From NCBI GenBank assembly GCA_030762175.1, contig CM060831.1:142875001-142939000 (forward strand): a stretch of DNA of 64,000 bases. Reading direction: 5' to 3'. This DNA is from Metallyticus violacea (Eukaryota; Arthropoda; Insecta; Mantodea; Metallyticidae). Position numbers and translations under genes: made by a program. Under the pieces are notes generated by a model, which saw nothing but the letters and a program-made list of their open reading frames with translations, did not search any database and had not been told where the DNA came from. Below, piece by piece: positions 11,093-23,239 of this stretch (the first letter of the stretch is position 1; the number at the start of each line of letters is the position of its first letter).

Positions 11093-11256
11093 ATAGATTT
11101 GCCACCATTACAATGGTTTATTCATTAACATAGCACCACAACAAAATCCGCTATAAATTGATAATTTTTTTTTCTGCTGGGATCAAAGCAGATTTGTCAC
11201 CCTTACAATGATTTACCCGCCTACTTAGTAGCACACAATCCCCTATAAATTTATAT
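11093..11256. repeat. Diverged ~96-bp tandem duplication
   Basis: 11093-11160 and 11189-11256 align as GATTTGYCACC-TTACAATG-TTTA...CTATAAATT. The pair lies directly downstream of the tRNA-like head at 10986 and may be its repeated body. Confidence 0.6.
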
Positions 11257-11904
11257 TTACGAAAAGGATAGCATTAAGATTAATGTGTGTGTGCGCGCGT
11301 GTGTGTGAATTAATTGCGAATTCCAATAAGGCAATGCGCGATAAAAAGTGAATATCTCAGTTTTGTAATAAGGATCAACATATTGCAGCCAGAAAGTTAA
11401 GGAGGACGACGTATAGGTTACGTTATGTTACGTGTAACAAAAATAAAAACAAAAACAAAAACAAAAAAATGTAACATTTACATTTTACAAGCATTCTGTT
11501 CATCCCTTCGGGACTACGGAGCTCGGCTCTCTCCGCTGTCGCTCGGGACTGGAGCTCCAGAATTGTCCTGTCTTTAACGACAGAAGTAAGAGAGGCCTCT
11601 TGCCCGTAAGTCGTTTTGAAACGTTACGTTTCATGTAGTGCGTACGTTTCCAGGAAACATTGCCTCGAGTTTTATACAAACTGGTCGGTGTTTCGTTACA
11701 AATTTAAATAAAATATTGCAATTTGATAATTGTAGTGAAACAATACATTAATGACAACACAATCTCATATATGAGGGATAAGCGATACGTTATGGCAATT
11801 TTTTTTTTCTCTCGCGAATAAAGGAAAAGACGAACAATCTAAGACTCGTATGCTATTGAAAGCGTATTGAATGTACTTTTGAATGAAGCCACCTGACTTT
11901 GTAT
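11257..11904. other. Unexplained stretch
   Basis: It contains a short GT/GC dinucleotide tract at 11286-11307 and an AAAAAC repeat near 11440-11468. No gene recognised. Confidence 0.4.
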
Positions 11905-12125
11905 GTGAGTGGGTCTCCCGATTTAACAGCCTGCGATTATTATCTCTAGGGTAAATTAAAGAATGCAGTGTACAAGAGGAACCCACACACCATACAAAAA
12001 CTCGAGGATAATATTCGTAAGGGAATTGTTCGGATTTCACAAAATGAATTTCAGCGAGTGATGGATAAATTTCTTAAAGAGACGTCAAAAATGTGTGGAG
12101 AATGAAGGCAGGCAGTTTTAACACC
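11905..12125 (+). pseudogene. DDE transposase C-terminal fragment
   Basis: Across frames the sequence reads like the block after the third catalytic Asp: a YYLWGKLKNAVY-type patch, then NPHTIQKLEDNIRKGI and ISQNEFQRVMDKFLK. A close relative lies at 23880-24195 and shares the CAAAATGAATTTCAGCGAGTGATGG region. Frameshifts make it inactive. Confidence 0.6.
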
Positions 12126-13183
12126 TTATTTGGTAATTTGGTAAGTAATGAACCTCTTAAATTGGCTTGTGTATTGTTGTATGACTAGTTTGTTTTATTG
12201 TTTTACCCTACCGCTAATCACCGAGATCCGGCTTGCCGGTTAACCAGCTAACCAGCGGCGCAAAACCCTCCGGGGGAAAAGAAACTGATCGTACGGTAAT
12301 AACTGTATTAATATATACTTAATATTGGCAGCCTAAATGACCGCGGTTCTTAAGTGTGTAACAACAATTTTAGTCTTAGGCTAATCCAAAGCATTTTTCA
12401 GACACACTCACCCTAATGGTGCGGTAAGAATATATAAACATGCAGTGCATTACGCTGGTTTATTAACACTGTCGACCGCATGGCGCATTTGGCCTCGAAA
12501 ACAAAATATGTCGCTTTCTTTTCACTTCGCTACTTTGCCACGATACAAAAGAACTCAACGGTCGTGGCAAAAAGAAATCCCCAGTTGCCTCGTGCTCGCC
12601 CGAGGTTTCCTTCCTTATCAGAGAACGCCCGGATTCATTCATCGATTTCTCAGCAAGGAGCAGGCGTCAAGTCTCGAGTGCATAGCGAGGCGGTTCGATC
12701 GATCGATCGCGCGCTCGATTTACTCGGAGGCTGCTGACGTCACGCTGATACAGCTGGTTTAAGGTCCACCTATTAATGGAGCGGCGCCCACTTGAAGGAG
12801 ACTTTATTGCCAAAACAAGTGTTTGACAGACCACCTACATATCTAGTGATAGTTTCGAGACTACTAATCCAAACTCCTGAGTTCGAATATAGGTCAATAT
12901 GTCTGCGTAAGGATTTATGGGAGTTTTTTCCTTACCCCGAGAAGGTAAATTCCAGATAGTCTTAAGTCGCATAACACTTCGAGCTCATTTGCGTCATTTC
13001 ATTCATCCGTGCAGACTGACACCTGCAGTATTCCGTCCATAATCTACAGACGTCGCGAGAAAACTAATACATTCAAAGCGTCCATAAATAAAACATTAAA
13101 ACATATTTTTAGCGCGGGGAACAAGAGTCATGAGGTACCTACTTCCATTCTGTCCCAATGTGGGAGAATGACCTCGAGAAAGT
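12126..13183. other. Unexplained stretch with CG-richer patch
   Basis: An open frame of 105 codons lies at 12445-12762, with no recognisable domain. The same patch has a GATCGATCGATCGCGCGC tract and a palindromic CRE-like TGACGTCA at 12735-12742, so it could be regulatory. A weak tRNA-like pattern (GAGTTCGAATAT) lies near 12880. Nothing is firmly assigned. Confidence 0.3.
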
Positions 13184-13427
13184 TGGTTCTACTGGTGTAT
13201 TGGTAACCATACTTGTCTCGTAAACCCAAGATCGCGGGTTCAATTCCGGCTAGGGTCGATGGATTCTTTCGGGAGTAAAAATCCTAAGTATGGCTTCCTT
13301 CGGAAGACAAGTAAAGCCGTGGGTCGAAAAAGAACCTCAAGCCTAAAAGAAGAGACCTCTGAGCAAAATTTACCGGCCGTGTTACCGAGCTGTTAAAGAG
13401 CACCTGTAAATAAACCAAATCAAGAGC
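13184..13427 (+). mobile_element. SINE-B copy
   Basis: The head GGTTCTACTGGTGTATTGGT leads to box B GGGTTCAATTCC. The body has GGGAGTAAAAATCCTAAG and CTCTGAGCAAAATTTACC, and it ends in TGTAAATAAACCAAATC. It lacks part of the block that reads GTCCCGTGTCGTACATTTAC in other copies, so it is internally shortened. Confidence 0.8.
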
Positions 13428-13657
13428 TCGATAAAATCCAAAACGCTGGGATATGAGCGACTCTTAATGCACTTCTAAGCAGATGGAAGAGAAAAGGGTG
13501 GGCCACATTTATAGATTTACAAATATTATGTCGAAATATGTGGATACCTATAACTACATGTTCATTTAATGGGGAGGTAAATTCTCACTAGGAATACTGA
13601 AACATAAATTTACTTCAATTCTTTTGGTGTTAAAACTGGCTTCAAAAATTTTTTTTA

Positions 13658-13920
13658 AAGTGTTAACACCCATTTTCACTGCTGAAGCAACACAGGCTTG
13701 TGCACTGGTGATAAGTGAGTTGAGAAGTTCGAAAAGCACAATTTTTAGTGAAGAAAGCGTTCCAGGCCCCAAATTTATGATGACTCCCCGGCATTTTCCA
13801 TTTATGAGGACTGAAGAAAGTCTGGAAGAAACCTGTCAGGGGGGATGTTCTGGTAGAAATCGAACCCCACACCTCCTACTCACGAATCTCTGAATTAAAC
13901 GATCTCGGCAACCCGTGGGG
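13658..13920 (-). mobile_element. SINE-A copy, diverged
   Basis: The reverse-oriented 3' block (GTGTTAACACCCATTTTCAC) through to the head (CGGGTTGCCGAGATCG on the minus strand) is present. It has more substitutions than most copies, suggesting greater age. Confidence 0.8.
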
Positions 13921-14884
13921 GATCTGCAAATATCATTTTCTCAAGATAGAAAGTAGAATGGACAATTATAGTGTTTTCAAATAGCAGAACTCTCATCAAT
14001 CTTCCAACTCCCGAGTATATTAATCTGCGAATAACACTGGACTCTGAGCGATATCAACCCAGGGGAACCTTCATGAGTTGCTTTGTCAAATGGCATCAGA
14101 AATCATAATTTAATCATAAGGAAAATTAGACTTTAATCATTATCATCCCTCTCCGATGTCTCTAATTGACTTTACGAAGAATCTGAAAAAAATCTGGACC
14201 TTTTTAGCACCATGTCTGGCCATGGGCCTCAGCAATAAAATGTGGACGGATGACAACCCTAATATAAAAATATATTCAAATAATATCACAATTCACCACT
14301 TCCCCTCCACTCTTCCTCACTTGCGGAAAAGCCATGCATTTACTGTTTAAGCAAAGTTAATATTTTATAAAATATTATTCATGCTCAATGGTCATTAAAC
14401 TTAGGTGGTTTAATCCCATGCCATGCTGTTTCTTAATTCATCTTTTAGTAATTTCATTTTAAAAAATTAACGGTCACTGCAGGCATTAGTAAGCATATTT
14501 GAAAGCCACTACTGTCCATTCGGGCTTGTAGAAAGCTTACCCAGCATGTCCAGAGTGTGAGGTTGGTATGCCTGGAAGGCTTGGATTCGAGTGATATATA
14601 AAAATTAGGCCGAATGAGCTTAGGGGACTTTGTGGCCTAAGTATTTCAAGGATTCATCTTAAGATATGAGAGAAAAACACGTGAAAATGCTTGTCAGAAT
14701 ACTGACACAACCGGAAATCAAACCCACATTCTCTGCTTAGGAAGCACGAATGCTGTAACCATTATTGAAAGCGAAATCCTCGTTTCACTTTCCATATTAG
14801 GAAATACTGAACATATATGCTCATTTTGCATATAAGCGTAAATTTGTTTATGGCAACACAGTTTTCTTCATTAGTTTTTTTTAA
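13921..14884. other. Unexplained stretch
   Basis: No gene recognised. A weak box B-like GGATTCGAGTGAT near 14582 may be an old SINE head. Confidence 0.35.
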
Positions 14885-15144
14885 TAATGTTTAACACCGT
14901 TTGAAATCACAGGCGGTAGACACTGATAATACTAATGAGATAATAAACTGGGAAAGAATTTAATTTTTTTTAAGGAAGGAAGCGTTCTAGGCCTAAGTTT
15001 AAGGTACCTTCCCGGCATTGGGCAATTACGAGTACAATGGAAAACCTGGAAAAAACGTCAATCAGGAAGGACAGTAGTCCTGATGGGAATCGTAGCTCAG
15101 ATCTCCCTCTCATGAGTCCGGTTCTTAACGACTTCAGCCACCTT
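14885..15144 (-). mobile_element. SINE-A copy, diverged
   Basis: Family landmarks in reverse orientation: GTTTAACACC, AAGGAAGGAAGCGTTCTAGG, TCCCGGCATT, and a degraded head with GGTGGCTGAAGTCGTTAAG (minus strand). Confidence 0.8.
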
Positions 15145-15556
15145 ATCAGTGATGTTTGGTTCTACCAGGACAACCCAATTTGGTTAAAAACTGTAATATT
15201 ACAAACATAAAGCAGAAAGCTGAGCCGTAACTGCAATGTTTATTAATGTTGATTTAACAATCACTCGCTGGCCTCACGAGAACAGTCTTTCATTGTTGCG
15301 GCATTCCAGCTTTGAAAGCTGTTCGAGATTTAAAACGTTTCTAGTCAATTATGCACAATTATATATTGCATGCTTTAACATGTAGAAACACTTGTAATCC
15401 TTTTAAGTTTCGGTTCCCGTTACATCAACTTCGGCAGACAAAACTGTGAAAAACGCTTTGGGCAGAAACTCGTCACTTCCGACATAGGATGCATCAAAAC
15501 CGTTAATGTTAATTTTATAAAGATGAGTAACTCATAGCTTAGCCATTTTTTTTAAA

Positions 15557-15801
15557 TAGTGTTAAAGCCAGTTTTAACTACTGAGGCACCACATGCGCTG
15601 GTCATTGATACACGAGATAAAATGATAAACTGAGAGAGGATTTGTTTTGAAGCATGGAAACGTTCCATGTCTATGTTTGGGGTACCTCCTCGGCATTTGA
15701 CATTTATGAGGACTGAGAAAACCCTGTCAGGGAGTGCGATCCTTGTGGGAATGAACTCCGGACCTCCCGTTTATGAATCCGCACCTTAACGACCTCGGCA
15801 C
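15557..15801 (-). mobile_element. SINE-A copy, head truncated
   Basis: Reverse-oriented body and 3' block are complete, but the tRNA head stops at TGCCGAGGTCGTTAAGG (minus strand), without the usual CGCCACGGG start. Confidence 0.78.
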
Positions 15802-15966
15802 AGAAATCAAATGAAGCAGTTTTGTTTAATCGGGTTTCTGTAATATGAGTTTGAAAATGACAATCGACCAAACTAAGTGAATATTTTTAAAGTAATTTTA
15901 AGTTATTTTCCCATAGCATTTTTATAAAATACTTTGCAATCATTTTATTGCAGCTGTGTGACATTC

Positions 15967-16264
15967 CTTTTTTTGTTTGTTTGTTTTTTTACGGACACTT
16001 TAACATCTCAAGTCATCAGCGTCCCATTCAATTCAAGGCGTGCAACGACCAACAAATTTTGCTCAGAGGCCTTTTCCTTCAGGCTTGAGGTTCTTTATCG
16101 TGCCGTAAATGTATGACACGGGACCCACGGCTTTACTTCCCTTACGAAGGAAACCATACTTGGGATTTTTACGTAAAAAAATCCATCGATCATGACCGGA
16201 ATTGAACCCGCGATTTTGGATTTAGAAGGCAAGTATGGTTACCACTACACCACCAGGACCAACA
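15967..16264 (-). mobile_element. SINE-B copy with 12-bp TSD
   Basis: Full-length reverse-oriented SINE-B. TGTGTGACATTC (15955-15966) and TGTGTGATATTC (16265-16276) flank it, 11 of 12 matching. The head reads GGTCCTGGTGGTGTAGTGGT on the minus strand. Confidence 0.92.
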
Positions 16265-16314
16265 TGTGTGATATTCTAACAACCATATCGTGCATTGAAT
16301 TTTTGTAAGCGAAT

Positions 16315-16785
16315 GGAGTTGTCCTATCAGAGACGGAGGGGAACTTCAGCCTTCCCCAAGAGTTGGCCGTTTTTGCTAATGGAGAATCTCCGGGAGGAAG
16401 GGATAAGGCGAGGGATACACAGGTGGTGTTTTGCGGACGCAGATTGGGTACCTAATATGCTTCCAAATCGAAAAACCCCGTCATCGGTGGAGTCCCCGCT
16501 CCAAGGAATTTGAGCCCCTAATTATGTCCAAATGCTGGGGCTTCATATCTTTCCAAAGCACAACTCACCGTAACACCGCACCAGCCCACCTCGCCTTGGC
16601 ACTTTTGATTTTGAAAATTCCTAGTAGTAAATATCCATATCAGCATTACCCTAAGCGGCGAAGAAGAAGAAGAAGAAGAAGAAGAAGAAGAAGAAGAAGA
16701 AGAAGAAGATCAGAATGGTCGGCTACAAGGTATTTGAACCTGGTGCTTTCCGAGTGTGAGTCGCAAGCGTTAACACCAGAGTCAA
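16315..16785 (-). mobile_element. SINE-C copy with internal (GAA)n
   Basis: The reverse-oriented 3' part has family blocks such as TTTCCAAAGCACAACTCACC and GTAACACCGCACCAG. The head, with GGTTCAAATACC and GACTCTGGTGTTAACGC on the minus strand, is at 16725-16785. Between them sits a (GAA)n tract, exactly where other copies carry a T-rich linker. The microsatellite probably grew from that linker. Confidence 0.7.
16659..16709. repeat. (GAA)n microsatellite
   Basis: About 17 GAA units, located inside the SINE-C described at 16315-16785. It produces a spurious poly-Arg or poly-Leu frame. Confidence 0.95.
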
Positions 16786-17394
16786 CCCGCTCGATGGGAA
16801 TCCCCAAAATTTCCCTTGCTTTCCTTGCAAACATCTTTGGACTGGGAGCATGACCATTTTGAGGCAACGACGAACCCGGCGAAGGAAAAGTACTAAAGTA
16901 ATTTGAAACGATAACTACAGATAAAACCATGCATGATTAAATTTCACTTTTTGGTAACCAAATATTAAACGTAATTAAAAATAAATTGCCTAAAGTCTCA
17001 AAACGGATCTTCAAAAGCGTTCCCTGTTCCACAAAAGTAATGTCTAATAAATTACAAGTGTATGGACTTTAACTTGCATTATAATTGTTTTCCAACAGTT
17101 TCTTATACACTAATAAGTATTTTACAACTCTTGTTTACAAGTGTATAAGAGATTTTTCATTGATTTGTCGTACAGAAGTATTAGTATTAATCGTTTATTT
17201 TTTCTTTATTTTTATCTTTGATTGTATGATTATTATTGCTTTATTTGAGAGGTTTACATGAAACTTGTAAACTTTTCTCTATAAGCGAAAGAATTTTGTT
17301 AACTTCAAATATTATTGCAATTTTACTACATTTTAATAATATAGGGAATCATTTGACTCAAATAAGTGATTCAGTAGTAGCAAAAGTGGTGAGC

Positions 17395-17430
<36 letters not shown>

Positions 17431-18998
17431 TAAATAGGGTGTGTATAAAGAAAGAATAATTCATTATTTAAGTACAACGAATGTTAGGTTAAGCGCAATT
17501 AAAATAAAGTTTTATGACTGACATTGGTCTTTTAGTTTAAAATGCATATTTCAGTTCAGCTGCTTAGTTTGTGTTATTTTTTAACGTTCTCACTTAATGG
17601 GGCTTAAATAGTTTGTTTCTTGCCTCATTCTCTTTTAAAATAAATAATTTAAACTCGTTTAATGCCTTTTGCACAATTTTTGATAGCAATGAAAATGAGA
17701 TTACCAAACAATATGAACAAATACATATTATAAAATAACAAATGATTGAGCATAAACGGGAAACTCGATTCTTGAGCCATCTCTCGACTGAAATTGAAGC
17801 TGCGACTTAGCCTTAAGCATGAAAATATGCTACGGCCAACTCAAAATGGAGTATCACGCCTCAATATCGACAAATGCATAATAAAGTTTTTAAATTTTCA
17901 TTATTTATGAGAGAAATTATCAAAATTAATATCACAAGAGGGTCTGAGATTGCCAAAGAATTTTGGAACGTAATGAATGAATTTATCTGGAAAGCCCAGA
18001 CCCTCGAGTGATGTTTATTAGGACTATTTCACGAATAAAATAAGAATTTAAATATAATTCCCCCAAAATGGCTTAAAATTGTAATAAGTGTATATTTGTA
18101 TTATGAATACTTAAATTTTATACCCATCGATTGTCAGTATGTCGATTGTCGATTGTCAGTAATAGAGAAGAGTCAAATGAGGATTTAGAGCCATTTCATG
18201 AATAGAATAAAAATATAAGTTATATATATGAAATTCGCGCACCAAATATTAACAATTGTATAAAATGTTATACTTATCTGCCTATTCAGAAACCATGATA
18301 CTGAAACAGACGAAAGTCGACTGTTACAATCTCTATCGTTCGGTTTACTAATATCAACTGAGAAAAACAAAATGGATATAACATTTTACTATTCTGAACA
18401 ACGCGTTTATTCATATTTATGGTTGCTTAGGCAGATCTTGTTACATAATTTACAAAATTATTTCAGACTGTTTGGCTAAATACACAAAAACAATTGAGTG
18501 AATATACATTTAGTTCGTTAAAGGTACAATTACTGAAAACACAGTTATCAAATTTGAATGAAGGGACTGCAGTTTCGTTGAATGCAAAAGACATTTGGGA
18601 ATTAGTAGATGAAGAAGATGTGGAAACAGAATTCCGCATTTTATTTACTATTGCCGGATGATATTCTTTATTAATTTGTATGATGCTCACGAATTATAGT
18701 GGCAATACAGAATTGGCTACATATACCAGAAGACAAATGCACTTCGCGTGGTACAGAGATTTGATAAATTTTACGATAATTTCAAAGCTATGTCGGACCG
18801 TGATTGGTAAAAATTCAAACTTTTCTTTCATTTCATTGGTCGATTTTATGATGACGTCACATAAGTGAAAGGGTCAAAGTGATTTAGCACGAATTATAAT
18901 TATAATAATATGGGATTTTATTACTAATGAGTGGATTTATTTATTTTTATGGTTTATTTAAGGATATTCTTCAGTATCGATTAAATTTTCTCAAAAAC
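16786..18998. other. AT-rich stretch, mostly unexplained
   Basis: No gene recognised. It holds an (ATA)n tract at 17393-17429. At 18500-18870 short patches look coding-like on the plus strand (a frame with AKDIWELVDEEDVETEF), but stops follow and no family is recognised. A CRE-like TGACGTCA lies at about 18852. Confidence 0.35.
17393..17429. repeat. (ATA)n microsatellite
   Basis: Perfect ATA trinucleotides. Confidence 0.95.
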
Positions 18999-19167
18999 TC
19001 TTCTTTCAGGCTTGAAATTCTTTTATCTGCCGTAAATCTACCACACGGGATCCATGGTTTTATTTTCCATTCGAAGGAAGTCATACTCCCTACGCCCTAA
19101 AATATCCCTAGGATCCACGCCTTTGAGTGTACGAGTCAAGTATGGTTACCATAGACCACTAGGACTG
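18999..19167 (-). mobile_element. SINE-B copy, 3'-truncated
   Basis: Reverse-oriented, with the head CCTAGTGGTCTATGGTAACC (minus strand) and the middle body. The 3' block with GACGCTGATGACC and GTAAATAAA is missing. Well diverged. Confidence 0.7.
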
Positions 19168-19946
19168 ATGACCTTAACAAAATACTCTAATGTTTCTTTC
19201 TTAGTGTATAAATTGTTACTGTTAAGTGCATATTGCAAGATGAATGTATTTCATTATTGGAAAGTGTAGGCATTCAGACACGAGCCAAATTGGCGCGAAG
19301 TTTACAGAGGTACTTTAATCAACGGTGAAAGCACGAGTAGGAATTGAAACCCGGTAGTATAAGCAGCTTGCCTACGTCACGTTTAGAACGGAGCAATCAG
19401 ACATGCAAATTTACGCGCTAGGGAAAATCCTGGACGTATTTTCCACACGGCCGAGCCAGCCGGGGTTCGATCCCCTCGCCCTCCTCGCTATGCCCTCCGC
19501 GCTGCTACTGTGGCCATCAATAATCCAGAGCGGTGGAACCGGGGCTCTGGCATGCAATTAGTGGGGCTCACCGAACATGTCCCTTAGGCTGACAGGCACG
19601 CATTACCGGCTCTTGTTACCTCCGTCTTACAAGCAAGCGCTTTTTCACCTCTTTTTGCCCTGGGAATTTATTGGGGCATGTACTTAGCAATTCCACCGTC
19701 CCTAGCTTGCGTTTTGTATTTATCATCAACGTTAAGTTAACATTGCATGCTTTTACGTTACAGTTTTCTTCTTTTATTCCGTTTCCTTGGCTACTCTGCC
19801 CTATTCACTTATAAATAATTCCTGGATACTAATATCATTGAGTTCTTTGTATTGTCTGATAATATCAAGCTTTAATATTTCAGTAAACTCATTTTCTGAA
19901 CAATACAGGGTGTCCTGATCGAGGTTTTAATATTTACAGAGGTAGT
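19168..19946. other. Unexplained stretch with GC-richer patch
   Basis: 19440-19640 is clearly more GC-rich than its surroundings and has a box B-like GGGGTTCGATCCCC, so it may be an unrecognised tRNA-derived element. No gene recognised. Confidence 0.35.
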
Positions 19947-20500
19947 AGTATGGAACAAAACAAGAAAATATTTTCATGTAAATAAGGGTCCTAAAATCAC
20001 TATCTTCTGAGTTATGGTCTTATTTTGTAAGAGTTAGAACAGCAATGCTACTAAAAGTAAAAAAGAAAAAAAATATTGAGGTAAATTATGTTACTACCCC
20101 GAGCACTTTGGCAAGAAAAAATGAAGAAAGTTGTACAAAATGTTACAGAGAAGGTAGTATAGAACAAAACAAAGATCGCCACGGGTGGTCGAGGTCGTTA
20201 AGGCGCGGACTCGTGAGCGGGCGGTCTGGAAGTTCGATTTTTGACTGAGGTTTTCTCCAAATTTTCCTTAGTCCTCATAAATGGCAAATGCCAGGTATGT
20301 ACCTTAAACTAAATATTAAAAAAAAAAAAAAAAAAAACTCCTTTCCCAGCTTATCGTTTAAATTACATGTATCATCAGTGTCCATTGCCTGTGATGCCTC
20401 AATGGTTAAAAATGGCGATAAACATTATTAAAACAAGAAAATAAATTCCTATAACCATTGGTCGTAAATTAACATCTTCCGAGTTATGATCTACTACTTT
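19947..20500. repeat. Duplicated unit split by a SINE-A
   Basis: The unit GTAGTATGGAACAAAACAAG...CTTCTGAGTTATGGTC (19947-20017) recurs as GTAGTATAGAACAAAACAA at 20154 and AAAACAAGAAAATA...CTTCCGAGTTATGATC at 20430-20490. The second unit is interrupted by the SINE-A at 20175-20430. This is a tandem duplication that predates the SINE. Confidence 0.65.
20175..20430 (+). mobile_element. SINE-A copy
   Basis: Head CGCCACGGGTGGTCGAGGTC; body with CTTAGTCCTCATAAATGGC; an internal A run at 20318-20337; 3' block GATAAACATTATT. AAAACAA on both sides (20166 and 20430) is a probable short target-site duplication. Confidence 0.85.
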
Positions 20501-20524
20501 ATTGTTTACAACCACAATCAGTTA

Positions 20525-20630
20525 TCATTACAAGCAATTATTTACTTAATAGATAAGGCATGACACCAGATAAGGGTTTTGTGAAGGTGATGATCTTATC
20601 GGCGAGGCCGGAAACTTATGGACCTATACT
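20525..20630 (-). mobile_element. Solo mariner terminal fragment
   Basis: On the minus strand from 20630 the sequence reads ATAGGTCCATAAGTTTCCGG and then CTCGCCGATAAGATCATC, with AACCCTTATCTGGTGTCATG further on. This matches the left end of the mariner at 43856. About 100 bp are conserved and nothing of the transposase follows, so it is a solo end or a deletion remnant. Confidence 0.7.
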
Positions 20631-21521
20631 CGTAACTATCGAAGAACAAATAGCACACAATCAAAGCATAGAGTAATATACGAATGCTCAACCAAACGCT
20701 GTGTAAACTCCTAAACTAAATACAAGCTGCTACCTGCACATTCCATTATACGTCTTTGACGACTGGCTTCTCTCTATGTGGAGCCATAGCCCTGATTTCA
20801 AATAACTTCCTATATTAAGAGTAATACTCGCTTTGTGCAATATTAAGAAATATGTGAATTTCTGTGTTTGGCAGTATTATTGTGGCAACATTGCACCGAA
20901 AGAATTTTTTCCGTTTTGCATTGGATGTACAGAGCTATGATACTGGAGTCTTTCAATATTTCATGTTTTGTTCCAAACAGCAAAGCAAGGAAAATATCGT
21001 CAAATGAAATTAAACGCGAAAGACAGAAAGATGTGTTGTATTAACTATATAAAATTTAAATATGTTTAATATACTTTGCCAAGTAACAATAGAAAACAAA
21101 GGACGTCGTAAGAATTAAATATTTTTTAAACTTTTAAGTTTCGCAAGGTAGGGATGCTGTTTGAACGACGACGACGCCCTTATATGTGCCATCAAGGATT
21201 TCATGACAACAGCATGCATTTATCGGCAGCCAACTGCGTGTGCTGGGCTCGCCCCAGGTTTTCCCAGACTATCAAATAAGGCCAGAAAGTATTGATGCAT
21301 TTATTAACAACTCACGTGTGTGAAAAAGCATTCTCTGCACTGATTTTGTAAAAAGAAAAACAATTAGGAAAACGTAGAATTAGAACTCAGGATACAAAAT
21401 TCTGTTTTAAGCCCGATATATCAGACTTGTGATTGAAAGGCAGAATCATTCCTCTCATTAACGATTATTGTTAGTAATTTCTAATATGCCTGCGTTATAC
21501 GTTTCATATACTTCTTTGGAT

Positions 21522-21561
<40 letters not shown>

Positions 21562-22375
21562 ATTATTAAACTCTTGACTTTCGGGCTCTGCCACGTCACG
21601 CGAAGCTATACTTTGTCACAGCTTGGATGTCTGGCGAAGGTCTACTTGTGTCGAACGTCAGGTGACCAGTTTTACTACTAAGACGTCCGGAAGTCAAAAT
21701 TTTAAGTATGGACACGAGCAGCGTAAGATTTCCTCTTCATATTACTATTAAGGCGAGATCAAAAATGGTCCGATTTAGACTGGGAAGTTGGAAGGCTCAA
21801 AAATTAACGGACAGTTCTGTAGGAGAATCTGCCCTTTTTGGGCAGGGGATGAGGAATGGGTACATAATCTGGTCGAATGTACCCACTGGGACACCTGAAA
21901 AATAAACTGTTCCCAGAAAAAATTTAAAGGCAATTAGAGGTCGATTGGTATGCTGGGATCTGTTTGCGAACCACACTAATTAGTTGGATATAGGCATTTT
22001 CCTAGTCAAAGTGAGCGAAGCTAAAAACAATTTATTTTCTGATTAGAACACAATAACTAGTGTATTGTAATTATAAATAATGTGTTTCCGTTAAAATAAC
22101 TGGAAATATCGTTTTTTTTTTTTTTTACATTTTTAAAAAACTATTTATTTATTATTAATATTGTTTAGTTTAGTATTATTATTTGTTCCTCTTTCTAATT
22201 GTGTATCATACTTAAGCACGTACTGAGCGCTAATGACCATGGCTGTTTTGCGCCCTTAAGCAATAATCATCATCATCATTAAGCACGTACGGTCTTCGAC
22301 CTATGCATAAAATATATTGTAATGTGTATATCGTATTTTATAATAATAAAGATACACCTACATTAACTACTTTAC
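20631..22375. other. AT-rich stretch, mostly unexplained
   Basis: No gene recognised. It holds a (TTA)n tract at 21523-21557 and several A or T runs. The open frame at 21708-21905 has no recognisable domain. Confidence 0.4.
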
Positions 22376-22377
22376 TT

Positions 22378-22380
22378 CTT

Positions 22381-22428
<48 letters not shown>

Positions 22429-22429
22429 T

Positions 22430-22468
<39 letters not shown>

Positions 22469-22479
22469 TACTACTACTT

Positions 22480-22520
<41 letters not shown>

Positions 22521-22545
22521 GCTACTACTTCTACTACTACAAATT

Positions 22546-22636
<91 letters not shown>

Positions 22637-22647
22637 TACTACTACTT

Positions 22648-22687
<40 letters not shown>

Positions 22688-22698
22688 TACTACTACTT

Positions 22699-22743
<45 letters not shown>

Positions 22744-22745
22744 TT
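22378..22745. repeat. (CTA)n microsatellite array
   Basis: About 368 bp of CTA/ACT trinucleotides with scattered TTC, GCT and AAA interruptions. The interruptions recur at regular steps (CTACTTCTACTACTACTTCT-type blocks), suggesting expansion of mixed units. Poly-Leu and poly-Ser frames arise across it and are not genes. Confidence 0.97.
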
Positions 22746-22937
22746 ATGCAATGCTATGTTGCAATAAGTAGAACTTTTTTGAAACAATGTGCTTTATTTC
22801 GTTTTGTTTATACATTTAACTTTTGTAAAGCACTTATGAACCACAAATCCTTAATGTGACTTTGTATGTATATATATTTAAAATCTTAGATGTCCGGGAC
22901 AATGAAAAATGTTTAAAGGAGGTCCGTGGCCAAGGAA

Positions 22938-23228
22938 TGAATGAATGAATGAGTAGTGTTTAACGCCCGTTTTTGCTACAGAAGCACCACAGGCGATGGA
23001 CACTGGTGATACATGAGATGAAATGATATATTAGGAAATTATTTTATTTTTAAGGAAGGAATCGTTCCAGGCCTAAGTTTAAGGTACCTCCCCGGCATTT
23101 GTCATTTATGAGGACTGAGGAATACCTAGAAAAAACCTCAGTCAGGGAGGACGGTCCTCGCGGTATTCGAACCCAGACCTCCTGCTCACGAGTTCGTGCC
23201 TTAACGACCTTGGCCACCCGTGGCGGTA
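22938..23228 (-). mobile_element. SINE-A copy with perfect 11-bp TSD
   Basis: Full-length reverse-oriented SINE-A flanked by TGGCCAAGGAA at 22927-22937 and 23229-23239, a perfect match. An (ATGA)n-like tail adjoins the left TSD at 22938-22951, as expected for the 3' end of a SINE in reverse orientation. Confidence 0.93.
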
Positions 23229-23239
23229 TGGCCAAGGAA

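Noticed and set aside
16431..16853. 140-codon Arg-rich frame
   Set aside because: It is a SINE-C in reverse orientation with an internal (GAA)n tract.
22303..22787. Poly-Leu (+) and poly-Ser (-) open frames of about 150 codons
   Set aside because: They arise entirely from the CTA trinucleotide array; no non-repetitive coding sequence or domain is attached.
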